Shown piece after piece: positions 16,233-21,877 of a DNA stretch of 31,132 bases (its first letter is position 1; every line of letters begins with the position of its first letter). The DNA comes from a virus. The position numbers and the translations under genes were made by a program. The DNA lies in the IMG/VR virus record IMGVR_UViG_3300049812_001703, positions 1 to 31,132 of that record, one strand, 5' to 3'. Below the pieces are notes generated by a model. It did no database searches, was not told the DNA's origin, and saw only the letters and a program-made list of their open reading frames with translations.

Positions 16233-16293
16233 GGGAGACTATCTGATTTTAGATACCCCCCATGGGGTAGGATTCCTACGGCACTCTCCTAGA

Positions 16294-16311
16294 AAAGTAC
16301 CCTAGTACAAA
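16294..16311. promoter_or_regulatory. Palindromic operator site
   Basis: AAAGTAC-CCTA-GTACAAA. The core is intact and the outer bases of one arm differ. It lies in the intergenic region between the DUF1289-like gene's terminator and the AT-rich island upstream of 15822-16061. Confidence 0.6.
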
Positions 16312-16313
16312 TC

Positions 16314-16350
16314 AAAACCCCTCCTCTGTCAGAAAAACAAGGGGGAGGGG
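16314..16350 (-). terminator. Possible terminator after DUF1289-like gene
   Basis: A CCCCTCC/GGAGGGG stem (16344-16350 with 16318-16324) with a long 19-nt loop, then TTTT on the minus strand. It starts right after the stop codon. The long loop makes it less certain. Confidence 0.45.
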
Positions 16351-16351
16351 G

Positions 16352-16588
16352 TCATTGCACTGTAGGCCCCTCAGAAGCCTCCCAGAAGGCCCACATGCTT
16401 TCCCGGCGCTCCTCTACCACCTCAGTCATCAACACCGCCTCACCGGGCTTCAGAGCGTTCCAGAGGGCTATTTCCTCAAAGGTCCTACAACATGACAGGC
16501 ACATTTCGTGACCATAGTCTAATCGGCACACGGCATTGCATGGCGTTGCAATATCTTTTGAGGGTTCATGGGATGTGTGGAACATCAT
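16352..16588 (-). CDS. DUF1289-like small cysteine protein
   Basis: 78 residues. Residues about 16-43 carry C-x3-C-x(8)-C-x2-C, seen as 'PCNAVCRLDYGHEMCLSCCR', followed by 'TFEEIALW'. This matches the DUF1289 signature (C-x3-C ... C-x-G-C-x-R-T-x-x-E-I) except that the usual Gly between the last two Cys is Ser and an extra Cys follows. The four Cys probably bind a metal or an iron-sulphur cluster. DUF1289 proteins are small, mostly bacterial and uncharacterised. Here the gene sits between the terminase genes, upstream of an AT-rich spacer. Confidence 0.8.
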   Translation of the reverse strand: MMFHTSHEPSKDIATPCNAVCRLDYGHEMCLSCCRTFEEIALWNALKPGEAVLMTEVVEERRESMWAFWEASEGPTVQ

Positions 16589-16620
16589 GTATGTAAACCG
16601 TGCATAGGCCTAGGCAATCA

Positions 16621-16642
16621 GGGGGGTCGGGGAGGGGTGGGG
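16621..16642 (+). other. G-quadruplex motif
   Basis: G6-TC-G4-A-G4-T-G4 on the plus strand, a textbook quadruplex pattern with loops of 2, 1 and 1. The opposite strand carries its own G tracts 20-50 bp to the right (GGGG and GGGGG runs). It lies between the small terminase gene and the DUF1289-like gene, upstream of the latter's start, where the packaging site could also be. Confidence 0.7.
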
Positions 16643-16708
16643 TCAGCCGGACGCCCCATCGAAACACCCCCTAACCCCTTGTTATGACAGTAATTTTGGC
16701 TCTGGGCC

Positions 16709-17182
16709 TTATTCACCCATAATCAGGGCCAGCTTCCGCTGTATGTCTGCCTCGATGTCGTGGGCTGTTCGAGGCGTCTTGTCCTCTTGTTCCACCCTAT
16801 CGGTGAACATGCCAACGCTCCGGCCTAGCTGCGTCAGTGCCGCCACCCTCGCGCTGTCGCTGCCAGCCTCGACGGCCTCACGCTTCAACTGATCGGTCAC
16901 CCAATTTCGTAGGCGGTCATCGTCTGTCTGCCTTCGTGCGGTGTCTTCCTCGACTATCTGATCGATCCTTGCCTTAACCTTGCTAGATGCTGCCAGTCGG
17001 CAAGCTGCCTCCCATTTGGTCTTTTCTGATCCATTGGGCATGTAGCCTGCTTCCCGATATGCATCAGTGAGCATCGATCCCTTGGCGACAAGGTGAGCGA
17101 AATGTTCCTGCTTGGATGTCAGCTTCCCCCCTGTATTAGACACGACTGTCAGGTGAGGGTGCTTGTCTTTGTCTTTGGTCAT
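16709..17182 (-). CDS. terS: Terminase small subunit
   Basis: 157 residues. Residues about 20-50 'KLTSKQEHFAHLVAKGSMLT' followed by 'DAYREAGY' are the helix-turn-helix signature of terminase small subunits, which recognise the packaging site and stimulate the large subunit. The C-terminal half is a helical oligomerisation region ('WVTDQLKREAVEAGSDSARV'). The start at 17182 has AAGGGAAG upstream. It is the first gene of the minus-strand late module, separated from the large subunit by three small genes. Confidence 0.88.
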   Translation of the reverse strand: MTKDKDKHPHLTVVSNTGGKLTSKQEHFAHLVAKGSMLTDAYREAGYMPNGSEKTKWEAACRLAASSKVKARIDQIVEEDTARRQTDDDRLRNWVTDQLKREAVEAGSDSARVAALTQLGRSVGMFTDRVEQEDKTPRTAHDIEADIQRKLALIMGE

Positions 17183-17321
17183 TGGTCTTCCCTTGTATAG
17201 GTGCCGCCATCATGCGCTACCGCTTGGCGGGCTTTTGGCCTATGCGGGCGCTTGCGACACACCCTGCTGCGCTACCCTGATTTTCACTGATCCGGCCTGA
17301 TATCGGGCGTTTCAGGCTGGA

Positions 17322-17339
17322 ATTGTCCTACCGTACAAA
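17322..17339. promoter_or_regulatory. Palindrome-like operator site (weaker)
   Basis: ATTGTCC-TACC-GTACAAA: one perfect arm, the other matching 5 of 7. It is placed between the start of the late module and the early leader, where a control site would be expected. Confidence 0.45.
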
Positions 17340-17445
17340 AATAATAGCAAAATACCCCTACCGCTAGAACCCGCAGTCAGCTTGGGTTACAGGGCGAATA
17401 GAGAAAAATAAGAAGAAATAACGAAAAAAAAGGCGAATTAGGCTA

Positions 17446-17474
17446 TTGACAGAAATACCCGATCCGAGATACGC
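17446..17474 (+). promoter_or_regulatory. Possible early promoter (-35 clear, -10 weak)
   Basis: A perfect TTGACA follows an A-rich tract (17396-17432) that could act as an UP-like element. The hexamer 17 bp downstream is ATACGC, a poor -10. It is the best promoter-like box upstream of the first early gene. Confidence 0.3.
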
Positions 17475-17748
17475 CTGCGGCGTCCAGCCAGCGATAGCAC
17501 GGCGTAAGTGGCAGGGGCGGCAGCTATGCCCCGATTTCAGGCCCTGTTTCGCCACCCCGGTATGTCGGTTCGAACCCCGGCTCACCCACCCCACTGAATG
17601 GCGGGGCGGTGTCACCTCTCCCACTGGCGCGGCCAAGATCAAGAACAGGTCGCCGCGCTGGGCAGCACGCGATACGGCGTCGGGCCTCACGGCCTGATGC
17701 GGTGCGGTAAGTCTGGCAGGGCGCGGCACAGGCGTTCCTGCGGAGAGG

Positions 17749-17804
17749 TTCCTGTCGCCGGGGATTGGTACCCCGGCCTGATGAGACACCACACGAAACA
17801 GGGA
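17749..17804 (+). ncRNA. Hammerhead ribozyme 1 (HHR1)
   Basis: All catalytic-core parts are in order. Stem III 5' strand is 17749-17754, cleavage triplet GTC 17754-17756, and stem I GCCGGGG/CCCCGGC (17757-17763 with 17771-17777, 7 bp, 7-nt loop). The core CTGATGA is 17778-17784 and GAAA is 17795-17798. Stem III closes with 17799-17804 (CAGG with CCTG, plus a G-U and an A-U pair). Cleavage is predicted after C17756. Stem II (17785-17794) has only one possible pair (G17785-C17794), which is unusual. The AGGGAG ribosome binding site of the next gene lies in stem III. Topology is type III (open at stem III). Confidence 0.82.
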
Positions 17805-17812
17805 GACGCTAC

Positions 17813-18370
17813 ATGCGCTATTCAGTTTTTCAGGTTCACCTTTCCAAGAACGACATCGACTGGCTCAACGCCGGGGTCGAGACCACACTGACCACCGAAT
17901 GGATGCGGAACCGCAGCTTTGCGAAGGACGCGCCAATGTGGCTGATCTTCGAGGGTCACTTCCAGCATGCTGCTGAGATCACCACCGACGCCGATCTCGA
18001 CTGGGACGAAGAGGTCATCGAAGCCGATCTCGAAAACGTCTTCCGCATCGGAAACATCGGGCCAAGGGTCGGCACCGGCGTGATCAGCGACGAGGACATC
18101 AAGACCGGCGACCGCTTCCATTCGATATCGGTTGGCGATCTGGTGGTCGATCCTGCCGACAACGTCTGGCACGTTCAGTCCTTTGGCTGGCAGAAGATCG
18201 GCACGGTGACTGATCCGACCGGCCCCATGAACCGGCTGGTGATCGACGAGACGTTGGTCGCCGCTGCCGACGCGCAGGATGCTGCAAACAAGGCTGAGGC
18301 TGAGGCACAGGCTCGTTATGACGAGATGGCGTCCAATGCAGCCAGCTACTACTTCCAGTCTGGTCAATAA
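17813..18370 (+). CDS. First plus-strand early protein, unknown
   Basis: 185 residues from ATG at 17813 (MRYSVFQVHLSKNDIDWLNA), chosen for the AGGGAG seven bases upstream. It is acidic, with 'ADLENVFRIGNIGP', 'RFHSISVGDLVVDPADNVWH' and a Lys/Ala/Glu helical tail. The '...HSVSVGD...' motif recurs in a family of small phage proteins that I recall as uncharacterised. The mRNA start is probably made by the hammerhead at 17749-17804, whose stem III contains the ribosome binding site. A UUCG hairpin and a second hammerhead follow the stop. Confidence 0.75.
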   Translation: MRYSVFQVHLSKNDIDWLNAGVETTLTTEWMRNRSFAKDAPMWLIFEGHFQHAAEITTDADLDWDEEVIEADLENVFRIGNIGPRVGTGVISDEDIKTGDRFHSISVGDLVVDPADNVWHVQSFGWQKIGTVTDPTGPMNRLVIDETLVAAADAQDAANKAEAEAQARYDEMASNAASYYFQSGQ

Positions 18371-18374
18371 CGAT

Positions 18375-18392
18375 AGGGGGCTTCGGCCCCCT
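18375..18392 (+). other. UUCG-capped hairpin at gene end (no U tract)
   Basis: AGGGGGC-TTCG-GCCCCCT, a 7-bp stem closed by a stable tetraloop, four bases after the stop of the first early gene. No T run follows. Instead hammerhead 2 begins, so the hairpin probably protects the 3' end that ribozyme cleavage creates. Confidence 0.75.
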
Positions 18393-18464
18393 GTGTCTGC
18401 GCCTGAAGCTGGCGCACTGATGAGCCGCACGGTGCGGCCTTGGCCCAAGCATGGGCGAAACACA
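18392..18464 (+). ncRNA. Hammerhead ribozyme 2 (HHR2)
   Basis: Stem III is TGTG (18392-18395) with CACA (18461-18464). Cleavage triplet GTC is 18395-18397, and stem I TGCGCC/GGCGCA (18398-18403 with 18411-18416, 6 bp, 7-nt loop). The core CTGATGA is 18417-18423 and GAAA 18457-18460, with A18460 facing U18396. Cleavage is predicted after C18397. The stem II region (18424-18456) is enlarged. It can form two side-by-side hairpins (GCCGC/GCGGC and GCCC/GGGC) or a 3-bp outer stem with a branch. It sits between the first two early genes, just after a UUCG hairpin. Confidence 0.87.
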
Positions 18465-18489
18465 CACAACCCTTTGGGAGACTTACCAC

Positions 18490-19146
18490 ATGCCTAAAAA
18501 CACTTTTGCACTCGACGCCGACAACCTCAACGTCATCGGTTCCAACCAAACCCGCATCGACACCCTGAAGGGTGACGCTGCCACCATCCGCGAAGAAAGC
18601 CAAACCCTGAAGCTGGACAGCTACTGCCAGCTGATCGCCGGTATCGCGGACGTGAAGCTGACCAGCAAGTCGAACCTTCCGACCGCTGTCTCTTCTAGCC
18701 TGAAGGGCGACCTGATGGATGTCGGGCAGCAGACTGAGAGCATGGCCAACAAGCTGGTCAAGAACGCTGTCGGTGCGCGGAACGTGTTCGGCATTGCCGG
18801 TGACAACATCACGCCTGAGATGGTCGCCAGCGTCTTTGCCGACAACGAGATCACATCTGAGGCCAAGCTGATCAAGGCTGTCTCTGGTGACGCTGAGAAG
18901 ACCAAGGTTCAGCTTGCCGTCGAGAAGATTGTCGGTCGCCGCTCAACCAAGAAGGACGAGAAGGGCAACCGCATCGACGGTGACAAGTGGGTCGGTGGCT
19001 TCACCTATGAAGAGATCGAAGAGTTCACCATGCTCATGGCCGACACCATGGAGGTGCGCCGCGCCATGGAGGCAGCCGCTCAGGAAGCAGCCGACAAGGT
19101 GGACTCCGACAACGAGAGCGCAAACGAAATGCTCGACCAGCTTTAG
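18490..19146 (+). CDS. Unknown early protein
   Basis: 218 residues from ATG at 18490 (MPKNTFALDADNLNVIGSNQ), which has GGGAG ten bases upstream. An upstream in-frame ATG at 18451 would start inside the hammerhead. The chain is helical and charged, without motifs I recognise. Notable stretches are 'LTSKSNLPTAVSSSLKGDLM', 'GVRN'-like 'NAVGARNVFGIAGDNITPEM' and a Glu/Ala-rich C-terminal helix. Its leader holds the second hammerhead, so its transcript would begin with a 5'-hydroxyl at 18398. It may act with the ATPase/VWA pair downstream (inference from position). Confidence 0.7.
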   Translation: MPKNTFALDADNLNVIGSNQTRIDTLKGDAATIREESQTLKLDSYCQLIAGIADVKLTSKSNLPTAVSSSLKGDLMDVGQQTESMANKLVKNAVGARNVFGIAGDNITPEMVASVFADNEITSEAKLIKAVSGDAEKTKVQLAVEKIVGRRSTKKDEKGNRIDGDKWVGGFTYEEIEEFTMLMADTMEVRRAMEAAAQEAADKVDSDNESANEMLDQL

Positions 19147-19184
19147 GCTGGTCGGGACCACCACCACCAACAAGCGAGGATCAC

Positions 19185-19469
19185 ATGAGAGAAAATCTTG
19201 TCCGCAACATGCGGTATGACGACGACGCTGGCGGTCGCCTCTGGGCTGTCTTCCCCCGCCGGTATTCGGATGAGCGCATCCGACAGTTCTTTCGGATGCA
19301 CGGCGTCTGGACTGACGGCCACTATCAGCGCACCGGCAGGTTCGCTCTAAGCATGGGCGGCGAGGGCGTAAGGTCAGGTGGCCCCGGCTCGTATTACGAG
19401 GACGGCTTGGTATTTCGACGCAAAGGTTCTCGCGTCCTAGTCACCCAAAGCTGGGGCTACGACATATGA
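19185..19469 (+). CDS. Small early protein, unknown
   Basis: 94 residues: 'MRENLVRNMRYDDDAGGRLW' then 'AVFPRRYSDERIRQFFRMHG' and a Gly-rich region 'GGEGVRSGGPGSYYEDGL'. It is rich in Arg and aromatics. ATG at 19185 follows a GAGG site. No family recognised. The gene ends just before a strong intrinsic terminator (19476-19512), so it closes the first early transcription unit. Confidence 0.7.
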   Translation: MRENLVRNMRYDDDAGGRLWAVFPRRYSDERIRQFFRMHGVWTDGHYQRTGRFALSMGGEGVRSGGPGSYYEDGLVFRRKGSRVLVTQSWGYDI

Positions 19470-19475
19470 AACTGA

Positions 19476-19512
19476 GGCGGGGGCTTCACGGCCCCTGCCA
19501 TTCTTTAATTTT
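19476..19512 (+). terminator. Intrinsic terminator ending first early unit
   Basis: A 9-bp stem GGCGGGGGC with GGCCCCTGCC (19476-19484 with 19491-19499, one G-T pair) is followed by a T-rich tail. The palindrome at 19508 begins within that tail. Confidence 0.7.
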
Positions 19513-19529
19513 GTACCATCGTACAAAAT
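19508..19529. promoter_or_regulatory. Palindromic operator site, longest copy
   Basis: ATTTTGTAC-CATC-GTACAAAAT, perfect 9-bp arms. It lies directly after the terminator at 19476-19512 and upstream of the MoxR-like ATPase gene. Confidence 0.78.
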
Positions 19530-19574
19530 GCGGCAATTCATGCCGACACACACACGCAACATGGGAGACACCTT

Positions 19575-20639
19575 ATGCGTATCAATGAAGCCCGGACTAT
19601 CGTCGAAGCATCCTTCAACAGCCAGATCGATCACCGCATGAACGGTGCCGGTCGTCCTATCGTCGTCCTTCTGGAGAGCGACCCCGGCATTGGCAAGACG
19701 GCCACTGTACGCCAGATCAGCGAAGCCTTGGAGATCGACCTTCTGATCTTCTCGCTGGCCCAGTACGACCCCGCTGAGGTTGCCGGTTGGGTGGTATCGA
19801 CTGAGGATGGCATGACCCGCCTTCGCCCTGACTGGTTCCCGGTCAACACGCCAGAGCAACAGGCCAAGGCTGAGGCTGGCGAGATTGTCGGCGCGATCTT
19901 TATCGATGAGATCAAGAACGCCACCGTCGCCGGTCAGAATATTCTGGCGCAGCTTGTTGATGAGTTCCGCTGCGGCAAGCACCATCTGCCTGACGGCTGG
20001 GTGATCGTCGCTGCGTCCAACCGTGACAGCAACCGTGCCGGTACCAACCGCATGCCGACACACCTGAAGGATCGCTTTATGATCATCGATGTTGACGCAA
20101 ACATCGAGGACTTCACGGCGTATGCCACGGCCAAGGGCTTTGATCCTATGATCACCAGCTTCTATCGTGCGCGTCCTGAGTTGCTGTCCAACTTTGATCG
20201 TGACGCGACCGCATGGTCTTCGCCTCGTGGTGCCGAAAAGGTCAACACCATCCTGTCATGGGGCCTCGACCCTGTGCTTGAGTTGGCCGCTATCGGCGCA
20301 CAGGTCGGCGAGGGCGTGGCCGCTGAGATGGCCGGTCACAAGCGCATCTACAAGTCGCTTGTCGATTTCGATGAGGTGATCAAGTCGCCTTCGACTTGCC
20401 GCATCCCTGAAGATCCGGCGGCGTCCTACGCCATGGCATCGATGCTTGCGTATCGTGCGACAGCCGACAACCTCGACGCTGTCCTGACATACGCAGCACG
20501 GTTCCCGCATCGGGAGTTCTTCGCCCTGACGGTGAAGGATGCGGTAGGCCGCAACCCTAAGCTGAAGATCGATGCGCGTCCTGTGCTGAAGAAGCACCTG
20601 AACGAGCATGGCCCCGATCTGATGAAAGACTGGAACTAG
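19575..20639 (+). CDS. MoxR-like AAA+ ATPase
   Basis: 354 residues. Walker A 'SDPGIGKT' lies at residues 35-42. Walker B 'AIFIDEIKNA' is near residue 115, sensor 1 'VIVAASNRDSN' near 143, and an arginine-finger segment 'HLKDRFMIIDVD' near 165. This is the arrangement of MoxR/CobS-type AAA+ proteins, which work with a VWA-domain partner to remodel or insert metal into a target. The partner is encoded 10 bp downstream. The gene has its own control region: terminator 19476-19512, then palindrome 19508-19529, then a GGGAGAC binding site. Confidence 0.85.
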   Translation: MRINEARTIVEASFNSQIDHRMNGAGRPIVVLLESDPGIGKTATVRQISEALEIDLLIFSLAQYDPAEVAGWVVSTEDGMTRLRPDWFPVNTPEQQAKAEAGEIVGAIFIDEIKNATVAGQNILAQLVDEFRCGKHHLPDGWVIVAASNRDSNRAGTNRMPTHLKDRFMIIDVDANIEDFTAYATAKGFDPMITSFYRARPELLSNFDRDATAWSSPRGAEKVNTILSWGLDPVLELAAIGAQVGEGVAAEMAGHKRIYKSLVDFDEVIKSPSTCRIPEDPAASYAMASMLAYRATADNLDAVLTYAARFPHREFFALTVKDAVGRNPKLKIDARPVLKKHLNEHGPDLMKDWN

Positions 20640-20649
20640 GAGGTTCAAC

Positions 20650-21810
20650 ATGAATGTAGAAACCAAATTGGCGAGAGCGAAAACTAGGCTGATCTTTGAT
20701 CAGCCTTTTTTCGGCACCCTTGCATTCGGTACTGAGTTCATCCGCGACGATGATCAGCCAACGATGTGTACCAACGCTCAGTGGATCAAGTGGAACGCTG
20801 ACTTTGTTGATGCCAACAGCGACACCGACAACATGTTCGTCATCGCGCATGAGGTCTTGCATATCGGCCTTCATCACTGTGGTCAGACGACCATCGATGG
20901 CAAGAAGGCTGACCCGCAGCTTCAGAACATGGCAATGGACTATGTGATCAATGCCATTCTGCTGGAGGCTGGCGGCGTCATGACGATGCCTAAGGGTGGC
21001 CTGTATGACCCCAAGTATTCCGGCATGACGTGGCAAGAGGTCTACCGCATACTGGATCAGGCTGATGAGGATCAGCGTCCGCAGCCGCAGCCATGGGGCG
21101 GCGACATTGGCATGCCCAAGGATGGTGACGGCAACGACGCCGGGACTGAGCAAATGCGTCAGATGGAGGCCGAAATCAATTCACGGCTGACACAGGCCGC
21201 TGATGTTGCCAAGTCCAAGGGCAAGTTGCCGGGTGCCATTGCTGAGATCGTGACCCGACTTCGCAAGCCCAAGGTCAGGTTTGAGGATGTGCTGCTGCGC
21301 TTCATGTTCGGTGATCAGCCTGACGATTACAGCTACCGCAAGCCCAACAAGCATGCGTGGCATGAGCAAGGCCTCTATCTGCCGACACTGGAGAATGACG
21401 GCGTAGGTCACATTGCCCTGCTGTTCGACTGCTCCGGCTCCATGTCAACGCCGGAACTTGAACAGGGTTTCTCTGAGGTCAAGAACCTGATCGAAGAGTT
21501 CAGCCCCAAGTCGGTGACTGTCGTTCAGTTCGACGGCCAAGTGCAAAAGGTCGATACGTTCTTTGATGGCGACTTTGTCGAGCGCATCGACTTCACTGGC
21601 CGGGGCGGCACTCGCGTCGAGCCAGCGTTCAAGTATCTCGACCGGGAGGATGTACAGCACGATCAGATCATCGTGTTCACCGACATGGGCATCCATGACT
21701 ATCCCGACATTGCGCCGGACGTTCCGGTGCTTTGGGTATCGACCGTCGATGAGGGCCGGTACACCAAGCCACCATTCGGTGAGATCACACACATTGAGGT
21801 GGCCGCTTAG
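20650..21810 (+). CDS. Metallopeptidase-like / VWA-domain protein (COG3864/DUF2201 type)
   Basis: 386 residues. The N-terminal half has a zinc-protease motif H67-E-V-L-H71 in 'FVIAHEVLHIGLHHCGQ' and a further 'MAMDYVINAILLE'. The C-terminal half is a von Willebrand A domain with MIDAS residues D260-C-S-G-S264, 'TGRGGTRVEPAF' and 'IIVFTDMGIHDYP'. Proteins with this pair of domains are regularly encoded next to MoxR ATPases, and N4-like phages carry a comparable pair. Whether the peptidase site is active is unknown. The TAG stop lies in the loop of the terminator hairpin at 21797-21826. Confidence 0.85.
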   Translation: MNVETKLARAKTRLIFDQPFFGTLAFGTEFIRDDDQPTMCTNAQWIKWNADFVDANSDTDNMFVIAHEVLHIGLHHCGQTTIDGKKADPQLQNMAMDYVINAILLEAGGVMTMPKGGLYDPKYSGMTWQEVYRILDQADEDQRPQPQPWGGDIGMPKDGDGNDAGTEQMRQMEAEINSRLTQAADVAKSKGKLPGAIAEIVTRLRKPKVRFEDVLLRFMFGDQPDDYSYRKPNKHAWHEQGLYLPTLENDGVGHIALLFDCSGSMSTPELEQGFSEVKNLIEEFSPKSVTVVQFDGQVQKVDTFFDGDFVERIDFTGRGGTRVEPAFKYLDREDVQHDQIIVFTDMGIHDYPDIAPDVPVLWVSTVDEGRYTKPPFGEITHIEVAA

Positions 21811-21826
21811 TGCGGCCCCTCGCTTT
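21797..21826 (+). terminator. Terminator hairpin containing the VWA gene stop codon
   Basis: GGCCGC/GCGGCC (21801-21806 with 21812-21817), extended by AGG/CCT, then CGCTTTT. The TAG stop is in the 5-nt loop. Confidence 0.6.
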
Positions 21827-21847
21827 TGAAGAAGATGAAATCGCAAA

Positions 21848-21865
21848 CTTGTACCCTAGTACAAA
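21848..21865. promoter_or_regulatory. Palindromic operator site
   Basis: CTTGTAC-CCTA-GTACAAA, six paired bases per arm. It ends 3 bp before the GGAGGT ribosome binding site of the gene at 21878 and follows the VWA-gene terminator. Confidence 0.75.
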
Positions 21866-21877
21866 TTGGAGGTCAGC

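Larger units (their letters stand above)
17183..17748 (+). other. Control region between late and early modules; structured leader
   Basis: No convincing gene. From left: the small-terminase upstream region, a weak palindrome (17322-17339), a purine/A-rich tract (17396-17432), and TTGACA at 17446. About 290 bp of GC-rich sequence with many inverted repeats follow (ACGCC-TGC-GGCGT 17471-17483; GTGGC/GCCAC 17508-17555; CCCC/GGGG near 17590-17610). GGTTCGAACC at 17567-17576 resembles a tRNA T-loop, but no cloverleaf forms around it. The region is probably the early 5' untranslated leader and may hold the origin. Confidence 0.5.

Noticed and set aside
17567-17591. tRNA gene suggested by GGTTCGAACC and CTCACCCACC
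   Set aside because: The T stem does not pair properly, no matching acceptor strand (GGGTGAG) lies 60-100 bases upstream and no anticodon arm is visible.
17679-17700. Possible third hammerhead (GTC, GGCC hairpin, CTGATGC)
   Set aside because: The core reads CTGATGC rather than CTGATGA and no GAAA with matching stem III follows. It may be a decayed copy, but the evidence is too weak.
17364-17792. Minus-strand open frame of 142 residues in the control region, and plus-strand frames at 17446-17697 and 17598-17891
   Set aside because: Arg/Pro/Gly-rich composition typical of open frames in GC-rich non-coding DNA, no ribosome binding site, and conflict with the ribozyme and its leader.
21064-21078. 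CTGATGA matches inside coding genes (also near 20620, 27577, 28977 and 30048)
   Set aside because: None has a GTC-stem I combination upstream and a GAAA-stem III downstream. They are ordinary codons.
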